A stretch of 33,835 nt of DNA from Desulfobulbus sp. (GTDB lineage: Bacteria > Desulfobacterota > Desulfobulbia > Desulfobulbales > Desulfobulbaceae): positions 1 through 33,835 of the forward strand of contig NZ_JAVBXR010000031.1 in NCBI RefSeq assembly GCF_030824455.1, read 5' to 3'. This document shows positions 8,429-18,233 of the stretch, piece after piece. Numbering within the stretch: the stretch's first letter is position 1; each line of letters starts with the position of its first letter. The notes under the pieces are model-generated. The model was not told the origin of the DNA. It saw only the letters and a list, made by a program, of their open reading frames with translations, and searched no databases. Made by a program: the position numbers and the translations under genes.

Positions 8429-9112
8429 ATGCTGACCCATTGCCCGTCCTGCCAGCAACCCCTGCAATTCACCACCGAACAAATTAGTCGCCTGGAACAG
8501 GCCTTGTCGCACCTCGCCGCCGGCAAGCTGTTGACCATGAAATGCCCTCTCTGCCGCCAGGCGATCGCTCTGGACAAATCCGGTCAACCGCCGCAAAAAA
8601 ACGAGACCCAGGTCCAACCGCCGCCGCCGCCTGACCTGGACTGGCTGCACACCGGTCTTTTCCAGGCCGAGGAAAAGGTTGAAGACGTTCCCATGGCCCT
8701 GGTCCTCCATCCGCCCGGCGAGCAACGCAAACGCATCGGCGAAGCCCTGGAAACCGTGGGCTACCAGGTGTTCGTAGCCGACGCGCCAGCCGAAGCCCTG
8801 GAAAGGATGCGTTTCGTCAATTTTTCCTGCGTTGTTTTTCAAGACGCCATGGAGGGCTCGCTGGCCCAATCCTCTTTCCACGCGCACATGCGCGCCCTGC
8901 CCATGAATCGCAGACGCTACATGTTTTACATTCTGCTCGGCGACGCCTTCCACACCCTCTACAATCTTGAGGCCCTGGCGCACAGCGCCAACCTGACGGT
9001 CAACACCGGCGACCTGCGCCATCTCGACATCATTCTGCGCAAGGCCATTCCCACCTACGAGGAACTGTTCGGGGCCTTTCTTGAGGAACTGAGCGCCCAG
9101 GGAAAAGGCTGA
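8429..9112 (+). CDS. Zinc-ribbon protein with degenerate receiver-like domain
   Basis: A 227-residue protein read from an ATG with a good ribosome site (AAGGAG, then TTCCC). It begins with a zinc ribbon: Cys 5 and Cys 8 (CPSC), then Cys 39 and Cys 42 (CPLC). A Pro-rich linker (QPPPPPD) follows. The rest has the alternating beta/alpha pattern of a response-regulator receiver: MALVLHPPGEQRKRIGEAL, GYQVFVADAPAEALERM, NFSCVVFQD, and RRRYMFYILLGD. The acidic pocket at the first strand is missing (LHPPGE where DD is normal), so it is probably not phosphorylated. It lies 97 bases behind the PilT-like ATPase on the same strand and may act with it; that is inference. No family name is claimed. Confidence 0.7.
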   Translation: MLTHCPSCQQPLQFTTEQISRLEQALSHLAAGKLLTMKCPLCRQAIALDKSGQPPQKNETQVQPPPPPDLDWLHTGLFQAEEKVEDVPMALVLHPPGEQRKRIGEALETVGYQVFVADAPAEALERMRFVNFSCVVFQDAMEGSLAQSSFHAHMRALPMNRRRYMFYILLGDAFHTLYNLEALAHSANLTVNTGDLRHLDIILRKAIPTYEELFGAFLEELSAQGKG

Positions 9113-9262
9113 ACCCGGCGTCGCCTCCATACCCCCGCGTTTTTCGCTGCAACGAGCCAGACGAACCGCCGCTGGCCTTGCCCCGGCGCGTCTTGCACCT
9201 TTCCGCAACACTTCCGCCCCTGGCGGACAAACAAAGAAATGCCTTTTTTCAAGAGGAAACAG

Positions 9263-9291
9263 TTGTTTTTCAAAAAAATCTCTGGTAAATA
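9263..9291 (+). promoter_or_regulatory. rpsA promoter
   Basis: TTGTTT (9263-9268) and TAAATA (9286-9291) are exactly 17 bases apart in an A+T-rich patch about 95 bases upstream of the rpsA start. The intergenic DNA from 9113 to 9262 shows no other feature. Confidence 0.55.
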
Positions 9292-9383
9292 AATTAGCCT
9301 TATTACCTTGAGCGAGAGAACCTCATTTTTCGTCTCATCAACCACTTATTAAAGACCAGCACCGGTCGCCACAGGAACATTCC

Positions 9384-11117
9384 ATGACAAAGAACGGAAC
9401 TCAACCCGCATTTGCGGCAGATGACAACAGCTTTGAAGAAATGAGCTTTGCGGAACTGTTTGAACAAGAAGACAACAACACCGTCATTACGGTTGGCGAG
9501 GTTGCGCTCGGAACCGTCGTCGGCCTGAGCAGCGACGCCGTCCTGATCGACGTCGGCGACAAGGCGGAAAGCTATGTTGCGCTTTCCGAATTCCGCCATG
9601 AAGACCCGGATCGGGAAATCAAAATCGGCGACCAGTTTGAAGTCTTCATCGAAAAACGGAAGGAGGAAGGCGGTCTGCTGCTTTCCCGCGAAAAAGCCAT
9701 TGCCATCAAAGTCTGGGAACAGATTGCCACAATTCAAGAAGAAGACGGGACCATTGAGGGCCGTATCGACAACCGGGTCAAGGGCGGCATGTCCGTCGAC
9801 ATCGGGGTGCCGGCATTCCTTCCCTATTCACAGATCGACCTGCGCCCGGTCAAGGATCTCGACGGACTCATCGGCCAGACCTTTGAGTTCAAGATCCTCA
9901 AGTTCAACCGCAAACGCAACAACGTGGTTATTTCGCGGCGGGCCATTCTTGAGAATCAGCGCACCGCCCTGCGCGAGCAGATGCGCACCTCCCTCGAAGA
10001 GGGCCAGACCATCCGCGGCGCCATCACCAACATCACCGACTACGGTCTGTTCATCGACCTGGGCGGCATGGACGGTCTCTGCCACATCACCGACCTTTCC
10101 TGGGGCCGGGTTTCCCATCCTTCCAAGCTCTACACCGTTGGCGAGGAGATCGAGGTCAAAATCCTCAAATACGACAAGAATTCCGACCGCGTCTCTCTGG
10201 GCGTGAAGCAACTCAAGACCGATCCTTGGGAACGCGTTCCGGAGCAGTATGCGCCGGGCTCGAGAGTCACCGGCAAGGTCGTTTCCATCACCGATTACGG
10301 CGTCTTTGTTGAGTTGGAAGAAGGCGTCGAAGGTCTGGTGCACATCTCCGAGATGAGCTGGTCGAAAAAACCGCGCCATCCGTCCAAGATCGTTGGCGTT
10401 GGTGAGGAAATCGAGGTCCAGGTGCTCAAGGTCGAAGCCGAAACCAAGCGCATCTCCCTGGGCATGAAGCAGCTGCAGCCCAACCCGTGGGATGTAGTGG
10501 AAGAGAGCTATCCGGTGGGTTCGGTTATTGAGGGCAAGATCAAAAACATCACCGACTTCGGCATCTTCATCGGCATAGAAGAGGGCATCGACGGTCTTAT
10601 CCACGTTTCCGACCTCTCCTGGACCGAGCGGATCAAGCATCCGTCCGAAAAATACGCCAAGGGCGAGACCATCCAGGCGGTTGTGCTTAAAATTGACAAG
10701 GAAAACGAACGGTTCTCCCTGGGCGTCAAGCAGTTGGAGCCCGATCCATGGCAGGCTGCGGCCAGCAACTACCCGATCGGCTCCACCGTTGAGGGCACCA
10801 TCACCAACGTGACCGAATTCGGCGTCTTTGTGCAGCTGGAAGAGGGCATCGAAGGCTTGGTGCATGTTTCCGAGATTTCTCGAGACAAGGTGAAAACCCC
10901 GGTCGGCATGTTCAATGTCAACGACGTCTTGAAGGCGATGGTGATCAACGTTTCCGCCGACGACCGCAAGATTGGCCTTTCCGTCAAGGCCCTGCAGGAA
11001 AAAGACGACAACAACGGCGCCGTCCCCGAAGAATACCTGCAAAAAGCGCAGAGCAGCGGACCTTCCACCTTTGGCGATCTGCTGAAGGCGGCGGCGGGAG
11101 AGGACTCGAACAAATAA
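9384..11117 (+). CDS. rpsA: 30S ribosomal protein S1
   Basis: S1 binds mRNA at the 30S subunit and helps unfold it for initiation. The 577-residue protein has six S1 domains in order, at roughly residues 37-105, 121-188, 206-275, 291-362, 378-449 and 465-534. The first two are divergent, as usual. The later ones repeat the signature GxxITDYGxFxxL...GLxHxSxLSW...HPSK...G..IEVxxLKxDxxxxRxSLGxKQLxxDPW. The length and six-domain layout match proteobacterial S1. AGGAA lies six bases before the ATG. The next gene is ihfB, the same neighbour as in E. coli, but a strong terminator separates them. The acidic N-terminus (FEEMSFAELFEQED) is typical of S1 in this group. Confidence 0.96.
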   Translation: MTKNGTQPAFAADDNSFEEMSFAELFEQEDNNTVITVGEVALGTVVGLSSDAVLIDVGDKAESYVALSEFRHEDPDREIKIGDQFEVFIEKRKEEGGLLLSREKAIAIKVWEQIATIQEEDGTIEGRIDNRVKGGMSVDIGVPAFLPYSQIDLRPVKDLDGLIGQTFEFKILKFNRKRNNVVISRRAILENQRTALREQMRTSLEEGQTIRGAITNITDYGLFIDLGGMDGLCHITDLSWGRVSHPSKLYTVGEEIEVKILKYDKNSDRVSLGVKQLKTDPWERVPEQYAPGSRVTGKVVSITDYGVFVELEEGVEGLVHISEMSWSKKPRHPSKIVGVGEEIEVQVLKVEAETKRISLGMKQLQPNPWDVVEESYPVGSVIEGKIKNITDFGIFIGIEEGIDGLIHVSDLSWTERIKHPSEKYAKGETIQAVVLKIDKENERFSLGVKQLEPDPWQAAASNYPIGSTVEGTITNVTEFGVFVQLEEGIEGLVHVSEISRDKVKTPVGMFNVNDVLKAMVINVSADDRKIGLSVKALQEKDDNNGAVPEEYLQKAQSSGPSTFGDLLKAAAGEDSNK

Positions 11118-11152
11118 ACCGTTCGCGTTCCTGGTTCGTTCATCACAGCAAC

Positions 11153-11205
11153 GGGTGTTTCATCTGACCGGAGCCCAAGTTCAGGAAAGATGAAACGCCC
11201 TTTCT
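11153..11205 (+). terminator. rpsA terminator
   Basis: GGGTGTTTCATCT (11153-11165) pairs over 13 positions, with one G-T pair, with AGATGAAACGCCC (11188-11200). TTTCTATT follows directly. It lies 36 bases past the rpsA stop and should end most S1 transcripts before ihfB. Confidence 0.8.
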
Positions 11206-11272
11206 ATTGCCCGCAGCAAGAGGCCTTACGCCGCTTGCCGACAATGCGGTTGGTTAAAAGGAAAAAATTATC

Positions 11273-11560
11273 ATGCTTAAGCGTGAATTGGTCAATCAAG
11301 TTTCCGAACAGCTTGGCGACTACTACAAACAGGACATAGCGCAAGCTGTTGAAATCATTCTCGAAGAGATTTCGCAGGCGCTTGCCGAAGAGAGAAGGGT
11401 TGAAATACGCGGCTTTGGCAGCTTTTCCGTAAGGACGCGCAAACCGCGCACCACCAAGAATCCTAAAACGGGAAAAATGATGAACATTCCCGCCCGCAAA
11501 ACCCTGCACTTCACCATGAGCAAATCACTCAAGGAAGTATTGATCGACGAAGTCGAATAA
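11273..11560 (+). CDS. ihfB: HU/IHF-family DNA-bending protein, probable IHF beta subunit
   Basis: A 95-residue nucleoid protein. It has the two-helix dimerisation body (LKRELVNQVSEQLG, IAQAVEIILEEISQAL), the RVEIRGFGSFSVRTRKPR strand pair, and the DNA-wrapping arm TKNPKTGKMMNIPARKTLHF with the conserved NPKTG and the intercalating Pro. It then ends in a short helix. GSFSVRTRKPRTTKNPKTG and the position directly after rpsA favour IHF beta over HU, but the family is hard to split by eye. IHF bends DNA and would also assist the sigma-54 promoters elsewhere in this window. GGAAAA lies a little far (about 11 bases) from the ATG. A terminator follows closely. Confidence 0.85.
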   Translation: MLKRELVNQVSEQLGDYYKQDIAQAVEIILEEISQALAEERRVEIRGFGSFSVRTRKPRTTKNPKTGKMMNIPARKTLHFTMSKSLKEVLIDEVE

Positions 11561-11582
11561 TACGCCAGGTTTTGCACGGCAA

Positions 11583-11613
11583 AAAGACCGGCCCCTCTGG
11601 GGTTCGGTCTTTT
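11583..11613. terminator. Bidirectional intrinsic terminator between ihfB and yciO
   Basis: AAAGACCG pairs with CGGTCTTT, and inside it GCCCC pairs with GGGGT-type bases around a TCT loop. Seven Ts follow on the plus strand (11610-11616) and five As precede on the left, which gives a T-run on the minus strand. It therefore serves both ihfB and the convergent yciO. Confidence 0.85.
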
Positions 11614-11674
11614 TTTATAGACGAACACTCACGGGATCACGGGACTGGCGGCGGCGTCTCTGTGAAGGCAAGAT

Positions 11675-12292
11675 TTAAAGAAAGGCGCTGACGTCGCCCT
11701 TCCCTTCCCGCAGGATTTCCGGCTGCTCTGTCAACAGGGAAATGACCGAGGAAGGCGCGGGCAGGATCTCGCCGCTGTCGATGATCAGGTCGACCTGCTT
11801 GCCGAAAAGGCGGTCGACGTCGTCGCAGGTGCGCACCGGTTGCTCGTCCTCTTCGAGCATGGCGCTGGTGTTGAGCACCGGATTGCCCAGCATCTCGATT
11901 ATGGCGAGACAGACGGCGTTGTCGGGCACGCGAATGCCCACGGTTTTCTGCTTGGTCAGCATAATTTTGGGCACAACCTTGGTTCCCGAGAGGACAAAGG
12001 TGTAAGGGCCGGGCAGATTTTTGCGCATCAGGCGATAGGCGGTGTTGCCGACATGGCCGTACTGGCTGATGTTGGTCAGCGAGGCGCACATAAAACTAAA
12101 CGGTTTGTCCTTGGGCCGTCGCTTGATCTGGTAGACCCGCCGCACGGCCTTTTGATTAAAAATATCACAGCCGATACCGTACATGGTGTCGGTTGGATAA
12201 CAAACCACACCGCCGTGTTGCAGGACCTCAACCACCTGAGCGATCAGACGCGGTTGCGGGTTCACAGGATTGATTTCAAGAATTTTTGCCAT
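11675..12292 (-). CDS. yciO: TsaC/YrdC-superfamily protein, YciO subfamily
   Basis: A 205-residue single-domain protein of the Sua5/YciO/YrdC fold, which in TsaC makes threonylcarbamoyl-AMP for the t6A modification of tRNA. It aligns with E. coli YciO nearly end to end: EINPVNPQPRLIAQVVEVL, GGVVCYPTDTMYGIGCDIF, RRPKDKPFSFMCASLTNIS, NLPGPYTFVLSGTKVVPKIM, KTVGIRVPDN, VDLIIDSGEILPAPSSVISL and REGKGDVSAFL. The KRRPKDKPFSFMC segment differs from the KxR-SxxKPL pattern of true TsaC, so YciO is the better label; YciO proteins are reported as less active or of unclear role. Whether this genome has another TsaC cannot be seen here. No strong ribosome site precedes the ATG. Confidence 0.9.
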   Translation of the reverse strand: MAKILEINPVNPQPRLIAQVVEVLQHGGVVCYPTDTMYGIGCDIFNQKAVRRVYQIKRRPKDKPFSFMCASLTNISQYGHVGNTAYRLMRKNLPGPYTFVLSGTKVVPKIMLTKQKTVGIRVPDNAVCLAIIEMLGNPVLNTSAMLEEDEQPVRTCDDVDRLFGKQVDLIIDSGEILPAPSSVISLLTEQPEILREGKGDVSAFL

Positions 12293-12413
12293 ACAGGAAA
12301 CTTTTGGGCTATCGGTGAGAGGAAGGAAGGCGGCAGAGCGGACGCCGCAACACTGCGCAAGGGCCTCCGCAAATGGTCTGCCGGAGACGACGGGAGGTTA
12401 CTAAAGCAGGATC

Positions 12414-12438
12414 AACCGGTAAAAGCCACCGGTTTTTT
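12414..12438 (+). terminator. Orphan terminator-like hairpin
   Basis: AACCGGT (12414-12420) pairs with ACCGGTT (12428-12434) across a seven-base loop. The Ts at 12433-12438 form a T-run on the plus strand only. No plus-strand gene lies between ihfB, which has its own terminator, and this point. It may end a small RNA, attenuate the guaB leader, or catch read-through. Confidence 0.5.
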
Positions 12439-12530
12439 CACGCGCATGTATTTCTTTTTAGGCCAGAACGTGCTAGAGAATACCTAATCTCTCTTCACCA
12501 AGCCCCAATCCGCAGGAAAGAGCATACACA

Positions 12531-12588
12531 AACAGGTCGGGCTTCGGCCCGGTGCTGTCAAGCAGCCCGGTCTGGAGTCCGACCTGTT
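12531..12588. repeat. Branched inverted repeat upstream of guaB
   Basis: AACAGGTCGG (12531-12540) and CCGACCTGTT (12579-12588) are perfectly complementary. Between them GGGC-TTCG-GCCC can form a UUCG tetraloop hairpin and GCTG/CAGC (12554-12566) a second one, giving a three-way-junction shape. TGCATTTTA follows. It could be a structured leader element, a terminator or a palindromic repeat unit. Confidence 0.5.
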
Positions 12589-12700
12589 GCATTTTAGGTA
12601 ACACATCAAATTTTTACATAAAAATAGCGCTGCCGCATCGCCGTTTTCACCAGGACGGTCGACACGGCCCCGTTTTTACTCCAGCAAAAAAGGAGACCAC

Positions 12701-14164
<1,464 letters not shown>

Positions 14165-14205
14165 ACCGCTCTCGCCGTCCTTTCATCCTTGCATCAAGAG
14201 GCGCC

Positions 14206-15756
14206 ATGTCCACGCATACGCAGAAAATCATCATCCTCGACTTCGGCTCGCAAACCACCCAATTGATCGCCCGCCGCATCCGCGAACAGAAGGTCTACAG
14301 CGAGATTCACCCCTATACCCTGGATCTGGAACGACTCAAGGCCATGCGGCCCACCGGCGTTATTCTGTCCGGCGGACCGGCCAGCGTCTACGACGACGAC
14401 GCGCCGATCAGCGATCCCGGCATCTATGAGCTCGGCGTGCCGATCCTCGGCATCTGCTACGGCGCCCAGTTGATGATGGTGCAGCAGGGCGGACGGGTGG
14501 AGAAGGCCGAGAAACGCGAGTTTGGCAAGGCCCAGCTCAACATCGAATACACCGGCGGCTTGTTCGCCGGCATGGAGACAACGCCCTCCCATTACCAGGT
14601 GTGGATGAGTCACGGCGACCGGGTCGAGCAACTGGCGCCGGGGTTTGTGGTCACCGCGACCAGCGCCCATTCGCCCTACGCCGCCCTGCGCCACAGCGAG
14701 AAGCCCTTTGTCGCGGTGCAGTTCCACCCCGAGGTGGCCCACACCCTGATCGGAACCGACGTGCTGCGCAACTTCATCTTTGGGCTGTGCGGCTGCCAAC
14801 CGGACTGGACCATGCATTCGTTCATTGACGCCACCGTGGCCGACATCCGGGCCAAGGTCGGGACTGATCAGGTCATCTGCGCCCTGTCCGGCGGGGTCGA
14901 CTCCTCGGTGGTCGCGGCCATGGTCCACCGGGCGATCGGCGACCAGCTGACCTGCATCTACGTCAACAACGGCCTGATGCGGACCGGCGAGTCGGAAAGC
15001 GTGCTCCGCTTCTTCCGAGAAAAAACCGATCTCAAGGTGATTGACGTCAACGCCGAGGAGTTCTTTCTCAAATCCCTGGACGGCGTCGCCGATCCCGAGG
15101 AAAAACGCAAACGGATCGGCTACGGCTTCATCGAAATTTTCGAGGCCGAGGCCAAAAAACTCGGCGCCGTGCGCTATCTGGCCCAGGGCACGCTCTATCC
15201 GGATGTGATTGAATCCGTGGTGTTTCGCGGCAAGGCGCCAATAAAATCGCATCACAACGTCGGCGGCCTGCCCGAACGGATGCAGCTGGACCTGATCGAA
15301 CCCCTGCGCGAGCTGTTTAAGGACGAGGTCCGCGAACTGGGCCTGGAACTGGGCCTGCCCGAAGAGGCCATCTACCGCCAGCCCTTCCCCGGCCCCGGCC
15401 TGGGCATCCGCATCATGGGCGAGGTCACGGCGGAACGGCTGCGTATCCTCCGTCAGGCGGACGTGATCGTGCTGGAGGAGATGAAGGATTCCGGCTGGTA
15501 CCGCAAGGTCTGGCAGTCGTTTGCCGTGCTCCTGCCGATTCAGACGGTGGGCGTCATGGGCGACGGCCGCACCTACGAGCATGTGATCGCCCTGCGGGCG
15601 GTGGACAGCAAGGACGCCATGACCGCCGACTGGTCGCGCCTGCCCTATGAGATTTTGGGCCGCATCTCAAACCGGATCATCAACGAGGTTCGCGGCGTCA
15701 ACCGGGTGGTCTACGACATCTCCTCCAAGCCGCCGTCGACCATTGAGTGGGAGTAA
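14206..15756 (+). CDS. guaA: GMP synthase (glutamine-hydrolysing)
   Basis: GuaA converts XMP to GMP using ATP and glutamine-derived ammonia. The 516-residue protein has a class I glutamine amidotransferase domain first (GICYGAQLM with Cys 84; FHPEV with His 174 and Glu 176). It then has an ATP-pyrophosphatase domain with the PP-loop SGGVDSS (228-234) and the C-terminal dimerisation domain ([32 protein letters not shown]). The length is normal. It is the second gene of the guaBA operon, with GAGGCG before the ATG. A NYN-domain gene follows 49 bases later on the same strand and may be co-transcribed. Confidence 0.98.
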   Translation: MSTHTQKIIILDFGSQTTQLIARRIREQKVYSEIHPYTLDLERLKAMRPTGVILSGGPASVYDDDAPISDPGIYELGVPILGICYGAQLMMVQQGGRVEKAEKREFGKAQLNIEYTGGLFAGMETTPSHYQVWMSHGDRVEQLAPGFVVTATSAHSPYAALRHSEKPFVAVQFHPEVAHTLIGTDVLRNFIFGLCGCQPDWTMHSFIDATVADIRAKVGTDQVICALSGGVDSSVVAAMVHRAIGDQLTCIYVNNGLMRTGESESVLRFFREKTDLKVIDVNAEEFFLKSLDGVADPEEKRKRIGYGFIEIFEAEAKKLGAVRYLAQGTLYPDVIESVVFRGKAPIKSHHNVGGLPERMQLDLIEPLRELFKDEVRELGLELGLPEEAIYRQPFPGPGLGIRIMGEVTAERLRILRQADVIVLEEMKDSGWYRKVWQSFAVLLPIQTVGVMGDGRTYEHVIALRAVDSKDAMTADWSRLPYEILGRISNRIINEVRGVNRVVYDISSKPPSTIEWE

Positions 15757-15805
15757 GACCGTTATCAAACATCCTCAGCCAACCCATTAAGAGCCAACGT
15801 TTGTC

Positions 15806-16582
15806 ATGCTCAAATCAGCAATCTATGTAGACGCGGAAAACATCAAGATGAGCGGCGGTTACGGCATGCGCTACGACGTGCTTGTCGATCTGGCCAACAA
15901 CAACAACTCGGTGATGCTGCGGGCCAACTGTTATCTGGCCGAGGATCACGAGCGCACCCAACGGGATCCGGAATACCGACAAAAAGTTTATTCCTACCAC
16001 AACATCCTGCGTCAGTGCGGCTTCAAGATCATCAAGAAGTATGTCCGCCGGTTCAAGGACGAAGACGGCAACATCACCACCAAGGCCAACGCCGACATGG
16101 ATCTGGCGATCGACGCCCTGCTGCAGGCGCGCAATCTCGACCGCATTATCCTGCTCACCGGCGACGGCGACTTCCTCCGCCTGATCGTCGCCCTGCAGAA
16201 CATGGGCTGCCGGGTGGAGGTCATTGGTTTTCACAATGTGAACAAAGAGTTGCGCGAGGTTGCCGACTCCTATGTCTCTGGCTTTCTGGTGCCGGGACTG
16301 TTGCCGATCGCCGGCAGTTACGGCGACAACGGCGAGCAGTGGCAGCGCGGCACAGTGGCCAACTTCAACCAGGACCGTGGCTTTGGTTTTTTCCGTTATT
16401 ACCGCCTGCAGGACAATGCCCTGCAATCGGAAACCGTGTTTTTCCACCTGTCGAAATCGACCCTGCCCTCCGACCATTTTTTCCAGGAGCCGCACCGCAT
16501 TTTTGAATTCCGGGTGGTGGAAAATCCGGCCAACAACAACCGCTCTGAGGCCTGGGACATCCGCCTGATCAAGGAAGGGTAA
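15806..16582 (+). CDS. NYN-domain nuclease fused to a cold-shock-like domain
   Basis: A 258-residue two-domain protein. Residues 1-160 are a NYN (PIN-like, LabA/DUF88-type) domain with its acidic metal site visible: YVDAENI (Asp 9), KANADMDLAIDAL (Asp 97, Asp 99) and LLTGDGDF (Asp 120, Asp 122). Such domains cut RNA. After a short linker, residues 181-255 look like a cold-shock/S1-like nucleic-acid-binding fold: RGTVANFNQDRGFGFFRYY, then ETVFFHLSKSTL. The GxVxxFNxxxGFGFF and VFFH motifs are those of CspA-type domains, but longer loops separate the strands. The fusion suggests a ribonuclease with its own RNA-binding arm. It lies between guaA and glk, ending three bases before glk. Confidence 0.85.
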   Translation: MLKSAIYVDAENIKMSGGYGMRYDVLVDLANNNNSVMLRANCYLAEDHERTQRDPEYRQKVYSYHNILRQCGFKIIKKYVRRFKDEDGNITTKANADMDLAIDALLQARNLDRIILLTGDGDFLRLIVALQNMGCRVEVIGFHNVNKELREVADSYVSGFLVPGLLPIAGSYGDNGEQWQRGTVANFNQDRGFGFFRYYRLQDNALQSETVFFHLSKSTLPSDHFFQEPHRIFEFRVVENPANNNRSEAWDIRLIKEG

Positions 16583-16585
16583 GCC

Positions 16586-17596
16586 ATGACACACTCTGCA
16601 TGCCTGCTGCTCGCCGGCGACATCGGCGCCACCAAGACGGCGCTGGCTCTGTACCAGACCTGGCCGGGACAACCACTGCGGCAGCAGACCTTGCAGAACA
16701 GGGCGTTTGCGAGTTTTGACGCTTTGTTGCTGGATTTTCTTGGCCAAGGCGAGGCCGCGCCGGTTCGCGCCTGCTTCGGCGTTGCCGGCCCAGTGATGGC
16801 GGGCGCGGTCCACATGACCAATCTCAACTGGACGCTGGACGCCCGAACCCTGCAACAGCGGTTTGGTTTCCTTCGGGTCGATCTGATCAACGATCTGGTG
16901 GCCACCGCCATGGGCGCCTTGCATCTGCCCCCTGCAGACCTCCGGATTCTTCAGCCCGGAGAACAGCACGCGGGCGGGGCAATGGCGGTGCTTGCCCCTG
17001 GCAGCGGACTGGGCGAGGCCTTTCTCGTGCCGCACAACGGCGGCTATCTCCCCTGCCCCTCCGAAGGCGGCCATGTCAGCTTTGCCCCGCGGGACGGACT
17101 GCAAAGCGATCTGCTCGCCTTCATGCGCGCCCGGCAGGCGCATGTCTCGGTGGAGCAGGTCTGTTCCGGCCTGGCCCTGCCCGAGTTGTTTGCGTTCATG
17201 GCCACAAGAGAACCACCGCCGGACTGGCTGCAGGCGCAGCTGGAGCAAGCCGACGTCCCAACCCCGGTCATTGTCCAGGCTGGGCTGGAGGCCGTGCAGG
17301 GCGGGCGGCCCTGCGACGTTGCCGTGCTCACCCTTCGGCTGTTCCTCGACATCCTTGCCGACGAGGCGGCCAATCTCGCTCTCAAAACCCTGGCCATCGG
17401 CGGAGTGTTCCTGGGCGGCGGCCTGACGCCGCGCCTCTTGCCCCTGCTGGACCAGCAACGGTTCCTGTCGGTTTTCACCCGGGGAACCTACCGGGATTGG
17501 CTGGCCCGCATTCCCATCCGCATCATCCTCAATCCGCAGACAGCGCTTTTGGGCGCGGCCGCGTATGCCGCCGACGCCCTCGGCACGCGCTCGTAA
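16586..17596 (+). CDS. glk: Glucokinase
   Basis: Glk phosphorylates glucose to glucose-6-phosphate with ATP. The 336-residue protein belongs to the E. coli Glk-type family: phosphate loop GDIGATKT (11-18), FGVAGPV, NLNWTLDARTL, the catalytic LINDLVATAMG (Asp 103), LAPGSGLGEAFL, the sugar-binding CPSEGGHVSFAPR, VCSGLALPELFAF, and the late GGVFLGGGLTPRLLPLL. The length fits. The start is three bases after the stop of the NYN gene, so the two are almost certainly co-transcribed. Only TAAGCC precedes the ATG as a weak ribosome site, consistent with coupling. Other sugar-kinase substrates in the same superfamily cannot be excluded. Confidence 0.92.
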   Translation: MTHSACLLLAGDIGATKTALALYQTWPGQPLRQQTLQNRAFASFDALLLDFLGQGEAAPVRACFGVAGPVMAGAVHMTNLNWTLDARTLQQRFGFLRVDLINDLVATAMGALHLPPADLRILQPGEQHAGGAMAVLAPGSGLGEAFLVPHNGGYLPCPSEGGHVSFAPRDGLQSDLLAFMRARQAHVSVEQVCSGLALPELFAFMATREPPPDWLQAQLEQADVPTPVIVQAGLEAVQGGRPCDVAVLTLRLFLDILADEAANLALKTLAIGGVFLGGGLTPRLLPLLDQQRFLSVFTRGTYRDWLARIPIRIILNPQTALLGAAAYAADALGTRS

Positions 17597-17669
17597 GCCC
17601 TCATCCCCCTAGGTTTCGGCGGCCCCTTCGGCACCTCAGGCCTCAACCGCAAGCCGCGCCACACGCCCC

Positions 17670-18194
17670 ATGCATCTTTCGCCCTTTCTCCTCTCCCAAC
17701 TGCTGGTCGTCGTGGCCATCGGCTTTGATCTGCTCTCGTTTCAGTTCAAAGAACGGCGGCGGATTATTCTCTGCCTGATGGTTTCCTGCCTGCTGATCGC
17801 CGCCCATTTTGCCCTGCTCGGCCACCGCACGGCCATGGGGCTGGCGCTGCTGGCGGCGGTGCGGTTCGTTGCCAGTTATCACACCACCTCGAAAAAGGTG
17901 ATGGCCGTGTTCCTCGGAGCCGCCGTTGCGGTCGCGACGCTGACCTTCCACGGGACGCTGAGCGTGCTCGGCTGCATTGGCGCAATCTTCGGAACCATCG
18001 GTTCGTTTTGCAAAGAGGACAAACAGTTGCGCCTGAACATGCTGGCGGCCACCAGCGTCTGGCTGGCGCACAACTGCCTGGCCGGCACCCCCACCGCCGT
18101 GCTCATGGAGGCGCTGTTTCTTGCCAGCAATCTGCTGGGCTATTATCGATTTTACTGCCGCAGGGCCGGCAAACCAGGCCTGCTTGGCCCCTGA
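17670..18194 (+). CDS. YgjV-family inner-membrane protein
   Basis: A 174-residue, strongly hydrophobic protein with about five or six membrane spans (for example LSQLLVVVAIGFDLLSF, IILCLMVSCLLIAAHFALLG, GLALLAAVRFVASYHT, VMAVFLGAAVAVATL). The pattern of short spans with FQFKERRRII, AAHFALLG and RFxxSYHT resembles the YgjV family, whose function is unknown. It starts 73 bases after glk on the same strand with no obvious ribosome site, so it may depend on the upstream transcript. The next gene is on the opposite strand, 39 bases away. Confidence 0.75.
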   Translation: MHLSPFLLSQLLVVVAIGFDLLSFQFKERRRIILCLMVSCLLIAAHFALLGHRTAMGLALLAAVRFVASYHTTSKKVMAVFLGAAVAVATLTFHGTLSVLGCIGAIFGTIGSFCKEDKQLRLNMLAATSVWLAHNCLAGTPTAVLMEALFLASNLLGYYRFYCRRAGKPGLLGP

Positions 18195-18233
18195 TTGCGG
18201 CAAGCGCGACGATGAAAATCTCAGCCCAGTCGT

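Larger units (their letters stand above)
12293..12700. other. 408-base intergenic stretch between yciO and guaB, rich in hairpins
   Basis: The two flanking genes are divergent, so both promoters should lie here, but no box pair is convincing. On the plus strand there are small stems (GCGGC/GCCGC at 12330-12348; CTCCG/CGGAG around 12364-12386), a terminator-like hairpin at 12414-12438, and a branched 10-bp inverted repeat at 12531-12588. The last 100 bases are A+T-rich and end in the guaB ribosome site (AAGGAG). I recognise no known riboswitch or small-RNA family. Confidence 0.5.

Noticed and set aside
12361..12440. AAAGCCACCGG motif suggesting a cyclic-di-GMP (GEMM) riboswitch
   Set aside because: The required CAGGGCAAACC-type 5' half is absent and the segment folds as a simple terminator hairpin instead.
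12473..12592. A 39-codon minus-strand reading frame starting MQQVGLQTG and ending before TAG
   Set aside because: No ribosome-binding site precedes it and most of it is the branched inverted repeat; the frame is likely a by-product of the palindrome.
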